A stretch of DNA of 64,000 nt from Haemophilus parainfluenzae. GTDB lineage: Bacteria; Pseudomonadota; Gammaproteobacteria; Enterobacterales; Pasteurellaceae. The stretch lies in the NCBI RefSeq assembly GCF_003252755.1, contig NZ_QEPT01000002.1, positions 310,001 to 374,000 of the forward strand, written 5' to 3'. A model generated the notes under the pieces. That model was not told the origin of the DNA and ran no database searches. It was given only the letters and a program-made list of their open reading frames with translations. Below, piece by piece: positions 8,598-16,892 of the stretch (its first letter is position 1; each line of letters starts with the position of its first letter). Position numbers and translations under genes: made by a program.

Positions 8598-8633
8598 TCT
8601 TAGAAATCGAGAGAGGGTAACAGTAAACTTAGT

Positions 8634-9371
8634 ATGGCGATTAGTGTTAAAAATTTGAATTTCTTTTATGGTTCATCACAGGCATTGTTTGATATCAATC
8701 TTGATGCACAAGAAGGCGACACCGTGGTGTTACTTGGACCAAGTGGTGCAGGAAAAAGTACGTTAATCCGTACATTAAATTTATTAGAAGTACCAACCTC
8801 TGGCGAATTGCATATTGCGAATAATCATTTTGATTTGTCTCAGGCGAATAATAATCCAAAAGCTATTCGTCAACTTCGTCAAGATGTGGGCATGGTATTT
8901 CAGCAATATAATCTTTGGCCACATTTAACGGTGATTGAAAACCTGATTGAAGCGCCGAAAAAAGTGTTAGGCATTAGTGAGGAAGAAGCGAAAAAAGATG
9001 CATTAGAACTTTTAAAACGTTTACGTTTGGAAGAGCATGCCGATCGTTTCCCGCTTCACTTATCTGGCGGTCAGCAACAACGTGTAGCCATTGCTCGAGC
9101 ATTAATGATGAAACCGCAAGTGTTGTTGTTTGATGAACCAACGGCAGCACTGGATCCTGAGATTACAGCTCAAGTTGTTGATATCATTAAAGAACTTCAA
9201 CAAACAGGTATTACTCAGGTGATTGTGACCCACGAAGTGAACGTGGCACAAAAAGTGGCGACTAAGGTCGTCTATATGGAGCAAGGTAAGATTATTGAAA
9301 TGGGCAGTGCAGATTGCTTTGATAATCCAAAAACCGAACAATTTAAACAATATCTTTCACACTCAGAATAA
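8634..9371 (+). CDS. artP: Arginine ABC transporter, ATP-binding subunit
   Basis: This 245-residue ABC ATPase energises arginine import at the inner membrane. Walker A is GPSGAGKST, the Q-loop is FQQYNLWP, the signature is LSGGQQQR, Walker B is VLLFDEPT and the switch His lies in VTHEV. It opens the artPIQM operon in the same order as H. influenzae, 11 bp before artI. Confidence 0.95.
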   Translation: MAISVKNLNFFYGSSQALFDINLDAQEGDTVVLLGPSGAGKSTLIRTLNLLEVPTSGELHIANNHFDLSQANNNPKAIRQLRQDVGMVFQQYNLWPHLTVIENLIEAPKKVLGISEEEAKKDALELLKRLRLEEHADRFPLHLSGGQQQRVAIARALMMKPQVLLFDEPTAALDPEITAQVVDIIKELQQTGITQVIVTHEVNVAQKVATKVVYMEQGKIIEMGSADCFDNPKTEQFKQYLSHSE

Positions 9372-9382
9372 GGAAACACAAC

Positions 9383-10102
9383 ATGAAAAAATTACTTTTA
9401 AGCGCAATGTTAATGGGCTCAGCTTTTGCTGCGAATGCACAAGAAATTACTTTTGCGATGGAGCCGAGCTACCCGCCATTTGAAACAACAAATGAAAAAG
9501 GTGAAATTGTCGGTTTTGATGTGGATGTAGCGAATGCAATTTGTAAGGAAATCCAAGCGACTTGTCATTTCAAAAGCCAATCTTTTGATGCATTAATTCC
9601 AAGCTTGAAAGCAAAACGTTTTGATGCAGCGATTTCTGCGATGGATATTACTGAAGCGCGTGCAAAACAAGTTTCATTTTCTAATGCGTATTATGATAGC
9701 ACAGCAAGTTATGTGGCTCTAAAAGGCAAAGCAGATTTAGCTTCAGCAAAAACAATTGGTGTTCAAAACGGAACAACATTCCAACAATATACTGCCGCAG
9801 AAACCAAGCAATATAATGCAAAATCTTATGCAAGCTTACAAGATGCGATCTTAGACTTAAAAAATGGTCGTATTGATATCATCTTCGGTGATACCGCCGT
9901 ATTGTCTGATATGATTTCTAAAGAGCCTGAAATTCAATTTGTTGGCGAGAAAGTGACTAACAAAAAATATTTCGGTAATGGTTTAGGTATCGCGGTGAAT
10001 AAATCAAGTAAAGAATTGCTAGAAAGCTTAAATAAAGGTTTAGAAACCGTGAAAGCAAATGGTGAATACCAAAAAATCTATGACAAATGGATGACAAAAT
10101 AA
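9383..10102 (+). CDS. artI: Arginine ABC transporter, periplasmic binding protein
   Basis: This 239-residue solute-binding protein (SBP family 3) has a signal peptide [19 protein letters not shown]. The mature part shows [20 protein letters not shown] and the typical [15 protein letters not shown] hinge region, which bind the amino-acid backbone. It delivers arginine to ArtQM. The RBS is AAGGAAA before the ATG. Confidence 0.95.
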   Translation: MKKLLLSAMLMGSAFAANAQEITFAMEPSYPPFETTNEKGEIVGFDVDVANAICKEIQATCHFKSQSFDALIPSLKAKRFDAAISAMDITEARAKQVSFSNAYYDSTASYVALKGKADLASAKTIGVQNGTTFQQYTAAETKQYNAKSYASLQDAILDLKNGRIDIIFGDTAVLSDMISKEPEIQFVGEKVTNKKYFGNGLGIAVNKSSKELLESLNKGLETVKANGEYQKIYDKWMTK

Positions 10103-10105
10103 TCT

Positions 10106-10777
10106 ATGTTTTATGATTATCTTACATTAATTGGACATGCAGCCCTAATGACCTTAGGGCTTGCTATTTGCTCGTTAATTGTCGGTTTATTGCTCAGTAT
10201 TATTTTTACCGCCTTAGAAGCGAATAAATATGTCTTTATTGCGAAACCAGCTTCTGTTGTGATTGCTTTATTGCGTGGTTTACCGGAAATCTTGGTGGTT
10301 CTACTGATTTATTTTGGTTCAACCCAAGTCGTGGAAATGCTAACGGGCGAGTATATTGAATTCAGTGCCTTTGGTTGTGGTGTATTTGCATTGTCTTTGA
10401 TTTTTGCCTCTTATGCCTCACAAACCTTACGTGGTGCGATTCAAGCTATTCCAAAAGGACAGTGGGAATCAGGTGCAGCGTTAGGATTAAGCCGTCCTTA
10501 TACCTTCATCCATTTGATTATGCCACAAGTATGGCGACACGCTTTACCGGGCTTAAGCAATCAATGGCTCGTGTTATTAAAAGATACGGCATTGGTGTCA
10601 TTAATTGGTGTTGATGATTTAATGCGTCAGGCTGGGTACATCAATACAAATACTCATGAACCTTTTACTTGGTATGGTATTGCTGCGTTGATTTATTTAG
10701 TGATTACGTTGATCAGCCAAGCGGGTATTCGCAAATTAGAATTACGTTTCACTCGATTTGAACGGGGAGTCGAATAA
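10106..10777 (+). CDS. artQ: Arginine ABC transporter permease
   Basis: This 223-residue inner-membrane permease of the HisM/ArtQ type has about five membrane helices and the cytoplasmic EAA loop [20 protein letters not shown] that docks onto ArtP. It starts 3 bp after artI, and its stop overlaps the artM start by one base (TAATG). Confidence 0.95.
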   Translation: MFYDYLTLIGHAALMTLGLAICSLIVGLLLSIIFTALEANKYVFIAKPASVVIALLRGLPEILVVLLIYFGSTQVVEMLTGEYIEFSAFGCGVFALSLIFASYASQTLRGAIQAIPKGQWESGAALGLSRPYTFIHLIMPQVWRHALPGLSNQWLVLLKDTALVSLIGVDDLMRQAGYINTNTHEPFTWYGIAALIYLVITLISQAGIRKLELRFTRFERGVE

Positions 10778-11460
10778 TGTTTCAAGAGTATTTAGCAGTG
10801 ATTGCTCAAGGCATTCCGACTAGCCTGTTGCTTACAGTCGTATCTTTGTTTATTGCCTTTTTCTTAGCATTGGGACTAACCTTCTTGCTTTCTATTGGCA
10901 ATAAATTGGTGAAAAGTGCGGTCAATTTATTCCTTGTTTTATTTACAGGGACCCCGCTTTTAGTGCAGTTTTTCTTAATTTATGCGGGTCCAGGACAATT
11001 CCAATGGTTGGTGGACAGTCCATTATGGGGATTATTCTCCAACGCATGGTTCTGTGCAGCGTTAGCTTTAGCCTTAAATAGTGCCGCTTATTCAACCCAA
11101 TTATTCCATGGGGCAGTAAAAGCGATCTCTAAAGGTCAATGGGAAAGCTGTGCAGCATTAGGGTTAAGTCGTCTGCAGACGTTAAAAATCCTAATTCCTT
11201 ATGCATTAAAACGTGCTCTCCCTTCTTATACCAATGAAATTATTTTGGTATTTAAAGGTACAGCATTAGCTTCTACCATCACGATCATGGATATTATGGG
11301 ATATGCCCGCCAACTTTACGGTACCGAATATGATGCACTCACTATCTACGGTATCGCAGGTGGAATTTATCTCATCATTACCGGCATTGCCACTTTATTA
11401 CTTCGTCAGTTAGAAAATAAAGTGTTGTCATTCGAACGTATTGATACCGTAAAAGCATAA
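10777..11460 (+). CDS. artM: Arginine ABC transporter permease
   Basis: This second permease of 227 residues pairs with ArtQ. The EAA loop reads ESCAALGLSRLQTLKILIPY. A USS copy (AAAGTGCGGTCAA) lies inside the coding sequence near 10912, encoding part of the second membrane region. The operon ends here with the terminator at 11483-11515. Confidence 0.95.
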   Translation: MFQEYLAVIAQGIPTSLLLTVVSLFIAFFLALGLTFLLSIGNKLVKSAVNLFLVLFTGTPLLVQFFLIYAGPGQFQWLVDSPLWGLFSNAWFCAALALALNSAAYSTQLFHGAVKAISKGQWESCAALGLSRLQTLKILIPYALKRALPSYTNEIILVFKGTALASTITIMDIMGYARQLYGTEYDALTIYGIAGGIYLIITGIATLLLRQLENKVLSFERIDTVKA

Positions 11461-11482
11461 AGTGCGGTCAAAAATAGAAACT

Positions 11483-11515
11483 AATCGGGCAGTTTAAAAA
11501 TTGCCCGATTTTTTA
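11483..11515 (+). terminator. Terminator of the artPIQM operon
   Basis: AATCGGGCA (11483-11491) pairs with TGCCCGATT (11502-11510), followed by TTTTTAT. A USS lies just upstream at 11460. Confidence 0.85.
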
Positions 11516-11552
11516 TATGATTAAAGAAAATATTTTTATTTATGAGGCAATT

Positions 11553-12506
11553 ATGTCCGAATCATCTTCCCTAAAATTTCACCTCGAACTATTACGTTTA
11601 ATTCCGAAAAACTATTCCATTAGCTCATTAGAATTGCGAGAGAAATTGCTCGCATTAGGTATTGAGCGTGATTTACGTAGTATTCAGCGTGCACTAAATA
11701 CGTTATGTGAGCAGTTTGAAATTGATTGCAATACTAATGATAAACCGTATAGCTATCGCTGGAAGCCTGATGCTAAAGGCTTGGATATGCCTATTTTAAA
11801 TGAACAACAATCGTTAGTGTTGATGCTAGCAAAACAATATTTAACCGGTATTTTGCCAACCAATATTATGCAATCGATGGACGGTTTTTTTAAACAGGCT
11901 GAATATAATTTGGCTTATGGCAAAAATCAGAAAAAGGAAGCCTCTGAGTGGTTGAATAAAGCCGGGATTGCTCCAACTAGCCAGCCATTATTACCAGCAA
12001 AGATTGATCCTGAAGTATTCAATAAAGTAAGTATTGCTCTTTATCATAATAAATACATTAACATGAGCTATCGTAAGAATGATGGAAATATACGTGATGC
12101 TCAAGTTAAACCCCTTGCATTAGTGCAGCAAGGTCCAAGTACTTATTTGGTGGTTCAATATGAGAGTGGAGCGATTAGACATCTTGCATTACATCGATTT
12201 ATTTCAGTTGATGTCAGTACGATGCAATTTGAACGCCCGAAATTTAGCCTAAAATCGCATATAGAAAGCCAAAACTTTGGTTTTAGTTCTGGTAAGAAAA
12301 TACGCTTAACTTTCCGCATTGATAAACAAACGGGCGGATTTTTAACAGAAACACCATTATCAACTGATCAAACGGTAAAAGATTGTGGCACAGAATATGA
12401 AATTTCCGCTACCGTGATTGAGAGCGCTATGCTGGAATGGTGGATTGCCCATTTTGGTGAAGATTACCAAGAAATTGACCGCACTTATTTAGACGAAAAT
12501 GCCTAA
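11553..12506 (+). CDS. WYL-domain transcriptional regulator
   Basis: This 317-residue protein has an N-terminal winged helix (SISSLELREKL then RDLRSIQRALNTLCE, about residues 20-55) and a central WYL-type ligand-binding domain (YINMSYRKNDG, then VKPLALVQQG, STYLVVQYE and RHLALHRFISV). A C-terminal WCX-like segment closes it. WYL regulators often control defence and stress islands. I start it at ATG 11553 (MSESSS). A frame from 11517 overlaps the art terminator and is unlikely. It is the first gene of the accessory island, followed by a CGACA...TGTCG hairpin and the nucleotidase gene. Confidence 0.8.
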   Translation: MSESSSLKFHLELLRLIPKNYSISSLELREKLLALGIERDLRSIQRALNTLCEQFEIDCNTNDKPYSYRWKPDAKGLDMPILNEQQSLVLMLAKQYLTGILPTNIMQSMDGFFKQAEYNLAYGKNQKKEASEWLNKAGIAPTSQPLLPAKIDPEVFNKVSIALYHNKYINMSYRKNDGNIRDAQVKPLALVQQGPSTYLVVQYESGAIRHLALHRFISVDVSTMQFERPKFSLKSHIESQNFGFSSGKKIRLTFRIDKQTGGFLTETPLSTDQTVKDCGTEYEISATVIESAMLEWWIAHFGEDYQEIDRTYLDENA

Positions 12507-12521
12507 CGACATAAATTGTCG
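12507..12521. repeat. Island hairpin 1 (CGACA-N5-TGTCG)
   Basis: CGACA (12507-12511), loop TAAAT and TGTCG (12517-12521) start one base after the WYL stop codon region. The same context, TAACGACA...TGTCGCT, follows the DUF262 gene at 55376. It is one of five related hairpins in the island. Confidence 0.6.
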
Positions 12522-12564
12522 CTTCATCTTTTATCATTAAGCCATCAACAGAGAGGGCATTAAA

Positions 12565-13455
12565 ATGAAGAAAATTGTTTATATTGATATGGATAATGTG
12601 ATGGTTGATTTCCCGTCTGGAATTGCAAAATTAGATGAGAAAACCAAGCAAGAGTATGAAGGTCGATATGATGAAGTTGAGGGCATTTTTAGCTTAATGG
12701 AGCCGATGCCAAACGCAATTTCTGCCGTTCATAAATTGATGAAGAAATATCATATTTACGCACTTTCTACCGCTCCTTGGCATAATCCATCCGCTTGGAG
12801 CGATAAAGTTAAGTGGATTCAGCATTATTTCGGTGAAGAAAAAGGCTCGGCATTATACAAGCGGTTAATTTTATCTCACCATAAAAACCTGAACCAAGGC
12901 GATTATTTAATTGATGATCGCACTAAAAATGGAGCAGATAAATTCGAAGGCAAACACTTACATTTTTGTACTGAACAATTTGCTAACTGGAACTGTGTAC
13001 TATCTTACTTAGATTGCGGGCCTTTTACACCAAGTGATATTTTGCAAGATTGCTTGAAAAAGCCGACCGCACTTGTGCAAGTTGAAAATGAGGAGCAAAG
13101 TCGAATCATTGGTGCTTTTGCAGATCGCTATAAATGGCAAGTGTTTAATTTGTCATGTGTTTATACGGATGAAACAGCAACCGAACAGAAAACGGTCTAT
13201 TTAATTATCAGCCCTTATCTCAGTGATGAATTTAAAATGCGTATTGAAGCAATGTGTGCTCATATTCAAGCCGAATATGATGTGTTATTACGCTCAAAAT
13301 CACAGCTAAAACAATATTTCCAACGCCTTTCAGAGAAGCCATTCTTGCATATTGAAAGCTATACTTATCAACCCCTTTATAAAGCAGGGAATATTTTAGG
13401 TATGATGGGAAGAGATAGACAGGTTGATGAAATTTTAGAACAAAAAGGAGCCTGA
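12565..13455 (+). CDS. HAD-family 5'-nucleotidase-like protein with extra C-terminal domain
   Basis: The first about 150 residues are a HAD phosphatase of the 5'(3')-deoxyribonucleotidase (NT5C) type: YIDMDNVMVDF with the nucleophile Asp8 and acid Asp10, LSTAPWHNPSAWSDKVKW (motif II Ser/Thr and substrate loop) and YLIDDRTKNGADKFEG (acidic motif IV). Residues from about 155 to 296 form an additional domain I do not recognise, containing EQSRIIGAFADRYKW and YLIISPYLSDEF. The RBS is AGAGAGGG. The gene ends 3 bp before the Sir2 gene, so the two are co-translated. A nucleotide-clearing role beside two NAD-consuming Sir2 proteins is an inference. Confidence 0.75.
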   Translation: MKKIVYIDMDNVMVDFPSGIAKLDEKTKQEYEGRYDEVEGIFSLMEPMPNAISAVHKLMKKYHIYALSTAPWHNPSAWSDKVKWIQHYFGEEKGSALYKRLILSHHKNLNQGDYLIDDRTKNGADKFEGKHLHFCTEQFANWNCVLSYLDCGPFTPSDILQDCLKKPTALVQVENEEQSRIIGAFADRYKWQVFNLSCVYTDETATEQKTVYLIISPYLSDEFKMRIEAMCAHIQAEYDVLLRSKSQLKQYFQRLSEKPFLHIESYTYQPLYKAGNILGMMGRDRQVDEILEQKGA

Positions 13456-13458
13456 AAA

Positions 13459-14169
13459 ATGACAGAAAAAAATAAACCAATTTGCGTGGTATTAACGGGC
13501 GCTGGAATTAGTGCCGAAAGTGGTATTCCTACTTTTAGAGCGGAAGATGGCTTGTGGGCTGGGCATAAAGTAGAAGAAGTTTGCACGCCCGAAGCCTTAA
13601 AGAAAAACCGTGCAAAAGTATTGGCGTTTTATAATGAACGACGTCGTAATGCTCAAGCGGCAGAGCCTAATGCAGCACACTTGGCGTTGGTTGAATTGGA
13701 AGCGTTTTATGAAGTTCATATAATCACTCAAAATGTAGATGATTTACATGAGCGAGCGGGAAGTACTAACGTACTCCATTTACATGGAGAATTGAATAAA
13801 GCTCGCAGCAGTTTTAATACCGATTACATTGTTCCATGTTTGGGTGATCAACTGTTAGAGGATAAGGATAATCACGGTCATCCAATGCGTCCACATATAG
13901 TCTTTTTTGGGGAAAATGTACCTATGTTTCCTAAAGCAGAAAAGTTAGTGAAAAAGGCAGATATTGTGATTGTTATTGGCACTTCATTACAAGTTTATCC
14001 AGCTAATGGATTGGTAAATCTCGCTCCATATGGTTCACTTATCTATTTGATCGATCCAAATCCCAATACAGGATTTGTTCGTAAGCAAGTGATTGCCATA
14101 AAAGAAAAAGCAGGCGAGGGGGTACCTAAGGTTGTGGCAGAGTTATTAGAGAACATCAAAAACTCATAG
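13459..14169 (+). CDS. Sir2-family NAD-dependent protein deacylase (no zinc motif)
   Basis: This 236-residue protein carries GAGISAESGIPTFR (NAD binding), ITQNVDDLHERAG and the catalytic-type HLHGEL, then IGTSLQVYPA and IDPNPN of the Rossmann fold. It therefore belongs to the bacterial sirtuins. The small domain lacks the Cys pairs of zinc-binding sirtuins. Length is normal for a stand-alone enzyme (CobB-like, no signal). NAD-dependent deacylation or NAD hydrolysis are both possible for this fold. It follows the nucleotidase by 3 bp and ends just before a USS and hairpin 2. Confidence 0.85.
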   Translation: MTEKNKPICVVLTGAGISAESGIPTFRAEDGLWAGHKVEEVCTPEALKKNRAKVLAFYNERRRNAQAAEPNAAHLALVELEAFYEVHIITQNVDDLHERAGSTNVLHLHGELNKARSSFNTDYIVPCLGDQLLEDKDNHGHPMRPHIVFFGENVPMFPKAEKLVKKADIVIVIGTSLQVYPANGLVNLAPYGSLIYLIDPNPNTGFVRKQVIAIKEKAGEGVPKVVAELLENIKNS

Positions 14170-14193
14170 AAAAATGACCGCACTTTTTTACAT

Positions 14194-14217
14194 AAATAGC
14201 GACTTCGGTCGCTATTT
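14194..14217. repeat. Island hairpin 2 with UUCG loop
   Basis: AAATAGCGAC (14194-14203), loop TTCG and GTCGCTATTT (14208-14217) form a perfect 10-bp stem closed by a C(TTCG)G tetraloop. It lies 25 bp after the Sir2 stop. No long T-run follows, so it may be a weak terminator or a processing/stability element. Hairpin 3 has the same core. Confidence 0.75.
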
Positions 14218-14244
14218 CATTGCTAATGAATTAATGAGAAACGT

Positions 14245-14739
14245 ATGCATCCAGTAATTGAATTTTATTTAGAACAAAGAAAAAGCCAACATAATTTATC
14301 TTTGCAAGATATGTGGGCAATGCCAAAAAGAATGGTTGGTGATGCTTATTTATATATTCCTTGGCTTTTACCCGTTACTGAAAGTTCCAAATGGAATCGT
14401 TCAGTGCCAGTTTTTAATGAGAAAGACCGAATATTTTTTATTGAAAATGAAGCTATTCAAAAGAAATTTTTACATTCTATTGATTTTATTCTGGATTACT
14501 TCTGTTTATACCGTGAGTGTAATAAAATTTACCCTAAACCTGAATTAACTGAACGTAAAGTTTGGCTACGAAATATTGGGCATGAAAGTAAGAAGATTTC
14601 CCGCATCATTCGTAGTTTAAATTATTGCGGTCATCCTGAGTTGGCTAAAAGTTTACAGCAACTGGCAATAAAATTAGGTCAAGAAAAAGGTATAATTCAA
14701 GAAGAAACCATAGGGATTTGGACAAATCTACTTAAATAA
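14245..14739 (+). CDS. OGFr-like domain protein
   Basis: This 164-residue protein resembles the N-terminal conserved region of opioid growth factor receptors (PF04664). YLYIPWLLPVTESSKWN corresponds to the family's HDYIQWLFP-type motif, and KISRIIRSLNYCGHPELAKS corresponds to the RItRil-sL-lG segment. The fold is mostly helical, with no signal or membrane segment. Its biochemical function is unknown even in animals. Its stop overlaps the next gene region (TAATGAGG), so it is co-translated with 14754. Placement with Sir2 genes suggests a link to NAD or ADP-ribose chemistry, as inference only. Confidence 0.6.
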   Translation: MHPVIEFYLEQRKSQHNLSLQDMWAMPKRMVGDAYLYIPWLLPVTESSKWNRSVPVFNEKDRIFFIENEAIQKKFLHSIDFILDYFCLYRECNKIYPKPELTERKVWLRNIGHESKKISRIIRSLNYCGHPELAKSLQQLAIKLGQEKGIIQEETIGIWTNLLK

Positions 14740-14753
14740 TGAGGATAAGAATA

Positions 14754-15469
14754 ATGGTAACAGAAGAATTTAAAAAAATAGCGGTGTCTTTCGCAGGAGG
14801 CGATGGTGGAAATCCTAAATCAGAAGTATGGTTTTGTGGATTAGAATGGGGAATAGGTGATGAAAGCTCGCCAGATGATTTTTATGAGAAATTTAGTTTA
14901 AGTCCTAAATTAATACCGCATTCTTGGGTAGAGGATGATTTTGATGGTAGTTGGACTACTCAATATAATAGAAAAATATGTTGGTTTTGTGGTACTACTA
15001 CAATTTAGATTGGAAAAATGGAGAAAGTGCGGAGCATTTTGTTAAAAAATACGATGTGCTTTATCCACAAGGTATTGGTTTCAAATTAAATATGCTACCA
15101 ATCAATTTTAAAAATAGATCATCAATTAAATGGAATGATCAATTCATTAAGATGACAGGATTTGAAACATTCAATGAATATAGAGAGTGGTGCGTTGAAA
15201 ATCGTGGTGCTTTTTATCGTCAACTTATAGATGAATGTCATCCTAAAGTTATTATTTGTACGGGAGTCACTGAAAAAGATAACTTCTTTAAGTTTTTTAC
15301 TGGAGAAGCCGTATATGAAACTAAAGCGTTGAAAGAATTTAATATCTTCTATCGCAAGTACAATGATACTTTAATTTGTGTTTGCCCATTTTTTGGTGGC
15401 CCAAGTGGCATCAATTCTTACGACAAAATGGAAGCATTAGTAGAGTCAGTAAAAGAATTATGTAAATAA
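14754..15469 (+). pseudogene. Unknown island protein, frameshifted near 14985
   Basis: Two frames together make a protein of about 237 residues. The first, from the ATG at 14754 (SD GAGGATAAG), contains KSEVWFCGLEWGIGDE. The second, from about 14978, contains WYYYNLDWKNGES, KVIICTGVTEKDNFF and CPFFGGPSGINSYDKMEAL. The shift lies in TGTTGGTTTTGTGGTAC, with a T4 run. Without it the reading would be continuous from ..RKICW to WYYYN. I do not recognise the family. GLEWG and a late CPFFGGPSG loosely recall the motif layout of uracil-DNA glycosylase folds, but I would not name it so. It may be a recent mutation, a sequencing error or a switchable tract. Confidence 0.55.
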
Positions 15470-15493
15470 TTTTTTATTAAGTTTAACGTTGAT

Positions 15494-15525
15494 AGATAAA
15501 TAGCGACTTCGGTCGCTATTTATCT
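15494..15525. repeat. Island hairpin 3 with UUCG loop
   Basis: AGATAAATAGCGAC (15494-15507), loop TTCG and GTCGCTATTTATCT (15512-15525) make a perfect 14-bp stem, with TTCTC following. It shares the AAATAGCGAC-TTCG core with hairpin 2 and closes the transcription unit that ends at 15469. Confidence 0.8.
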
Positions 15526-15636
15526 TTCTCTTGCTTTAGCATATACATAATGAGATCCTTAGATAAACTACTAATCTCTAAAAAGGGTCATCTACATTAT
15601 AATGTTTAACCCTGTCTTTTCATCCTTTCATTAAAC

Positions 15637-15655
15637 TATCCGGAATTTCCGGATA
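15637..15655. promoter_or_regulatory. Perfect palindrome, candidate operator
   Basis: TATCCGGAA-T-TTCCGGATA is a perfect 9-bp inverted repeat with a 1-bp centre, about 195 bp upstream of the FtsK-gamma/Sir2/PP2C genes. No T-run follows. It looks like a protein-binding site. The WYL regulator of the island is the obvious candidate ligand, but no second copy was found near the WYL gene. Confidence 0.45.
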
Positions 15656-15737
15656 ATTGATTCTTTTAAGCTCTTTATTATCAAATCTATTCTAGATTTG
15701 TGAAGATTTTCTAAAAATAACCGCTTGTAATATTCGC

Positions 15738-15756
15738 AGCGACACGAACTGTCGCT
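15738..15756. repeat. Island hairpin 4 (AGCGACA-N5-TGTCGCT)
   Basis: AGCGACA (15738-15744), loop CGAAC and TGTCGCT (15750-15756). It stands about 90 bp before the FtsK-gamma gene and shares the GCGAC/GTCGC core of the other island hairpins. Confidence 0.65.
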
Positions 15757-15849
15757 TCCTTCCATATAATTTTTTCCATAAAAGAGAGATTTTTTACTTT
15801 TTACAAGGCTCTTAAGCCCTTTCTATATAAACAACACAGGAGCAAACTT

Positions 15850-16050
15850 ATGGCAATGAAAGTGACTTTTAAACGCGATCCGCTTTTTGAGGATGTAAAA
15901 AAATTCGTGCAACAAGAAAAATTTACATCTGGTTCACGGATTCAACGCAAATTTAGTTTAGGCTTTAATCGAGCTGCGAGAATTGTAGAACAACTAGAAG
16001 AAGCTGGAATTATTTCACCAATGAAAAATGGACAGAGAAAAGTATTATGA
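15850..16050 (+). CDS. Stand-alone FtsK-gamma-like DNA-binding domain
   Basis: This 66-residue protein is almost entirely a winged helix of the FtsK gamma type: DPLFEDVKKFVQ, then SGSRIQRKFSLGFNRAARIVEQLEEAGIISPM. In FtsK this domain closes the translocase and reads KOPS sequences. Here there is no motor domain attached. The RBS is AGGAGCAAACTT. Its stop overlaps the Sir2 start (ATGA at 16047), so it is translationally coupled and probably works with that protein, for instance to bring it to DNA. This association is inferred. Confidence 0.8.
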   Translation: MAMKVTFKRDPLFEDVKKFVQQEKFTSGSRIQRKFSLGFNRAARIVEQLEEAGIISPMKNGQRKVL

Positions 16051-16892
16051 AAAATGACTTAAATTATGCAGTGGAACTTATCCGCAAAGCGGATGGTATT
16101 TTAATTACTGCAGGAGCGGGAATGAGTGTAGATTCAGGGTTACCAGATTTCCGAAGCGTTGGCGGATTTTGGAATGCCTACCCAATGTTTAAAGGGCAAA
16201 ATATCAATTTCCAGGATATTGCGACACCATTGGCTTATGAAACCCATCAAGAGTTAGCTTATTGGTTTTATGGGCATCGCTTATCGCAATATCGCGCAAC
16301 AATCCCGCATGAGGGCTACCAAATTTTAAAACGTTGGGCAGAAAGCAAACTGCATGGTTATTTTGTTTTTACAAGCAATGTGGATGGGCATTTTCAGAAA
16401 GCGGGGTTTGAAGAAGGGCGCATTTATGAAGTTCATGGCACATTAGAGCGTTTGCAGTGTGCGCATAATTGCCGCGATTTAAGTTGGTCAGCAAAAGAAT
16501 TTCAACCAGTGGTGGATAACGAAAACTTACGCTTATTGAGTGAGCCGCCTCGTTGCCCTTATTGTCAGCGTTTAGCAAGACAAAATGTGCTTATGTTTGA
16601 CGATTATTTTTACAGCAGTAATTATCAAAATTTAAAACGAAATAAGCTCGATTTATGGTTAAAAGAAGTGCAAAATCTCGTCGTCATCGAACTTGGTGCG
16701 GGGAAAGCCATTCCAACTGTGCGTCGATTTTCTGAACGTACGGCGAAAGCAAAAAAGGGTGGATTTATCCGTATTAACCCACAAGATGCAGGCGTGCCGA
16801 AAATGCACTTTTTAAGTCTCGAAATGAAAGCGTTAGATGCGCTAAAAGCGATTGATCGCCTTCTAAATCTTTCTCAACAAGCGGTTGAATAA
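16047..16892 (+). CDS. Sir2-family protein with zinc-ribbon cysteines
   Basis: This 281-residue sirtuin-like protein has GAGMSVDSGLPDFRS for NAD binding, TSNVDGHF and YEVHGTLERLQC with the catalytic-type His. The zinc site is made by CAHNC and CPYC pairs, so it belongs to a different Sir2 branch from 13459-14169. The C-terminal part has ELGAGKAIPTVRRFSE and IRINPQD of the Rossmann fold. It begins inside the stop of the FtsK-gamma gene and its stop overlaps the PP2C start (TAATG). Three coupled genes thus form one tight unit. Substrate unknown; protein deacylation, ADP-ribosyl transfer or NAD depletion are all possible. Confidence 0.85.
   Translation: MKNDLNYAVELIRKADGILITAGAGMSVDSGLPDFRSVGGFWNAYPMFKGQNINFQDIATPLAYETHQELAYWFYGHRLSQYRATIPHEGYQILKRWAESKLHGYFVFTSNVDGHFQKAGFEEGRIYEVHGTLERLQCAHNCRDLSWSAKEFQPVVDNENLRLLSEPPRCPYCQRLARQNVLMFDDYFYSSNYQNLKRNKLDLWLKEVQNLVVIELGAGKAIPTVRRFSERTAKAKKGGFIRINPQDAGVPKMHFLSLEMKALDALKAIDRLLNLSQQAVE

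Larger units (their letters stand above)
15470..15849. other. Intergenic region with two hairpins and a 19-bp palindrome
   Basis: This gap of 380 bp has no supportable ORF. It contains hairpin 3 (15494-15525), a perfect 9+1+9 palindrome (15637-15655) and hairpin 4 (15738-15756). It probably carries the promoter for the gamma-Sir2-PP2C operon, but I cannot place a clear -10/-35. Confidence 0.6.

Noticed and set aside
14754-15469. Uracil-DNA glycosylase as the identity of the frameshifted gene
   Set aside because: Only two loose motif similarities, and the key catalytic residues cannot be placed.
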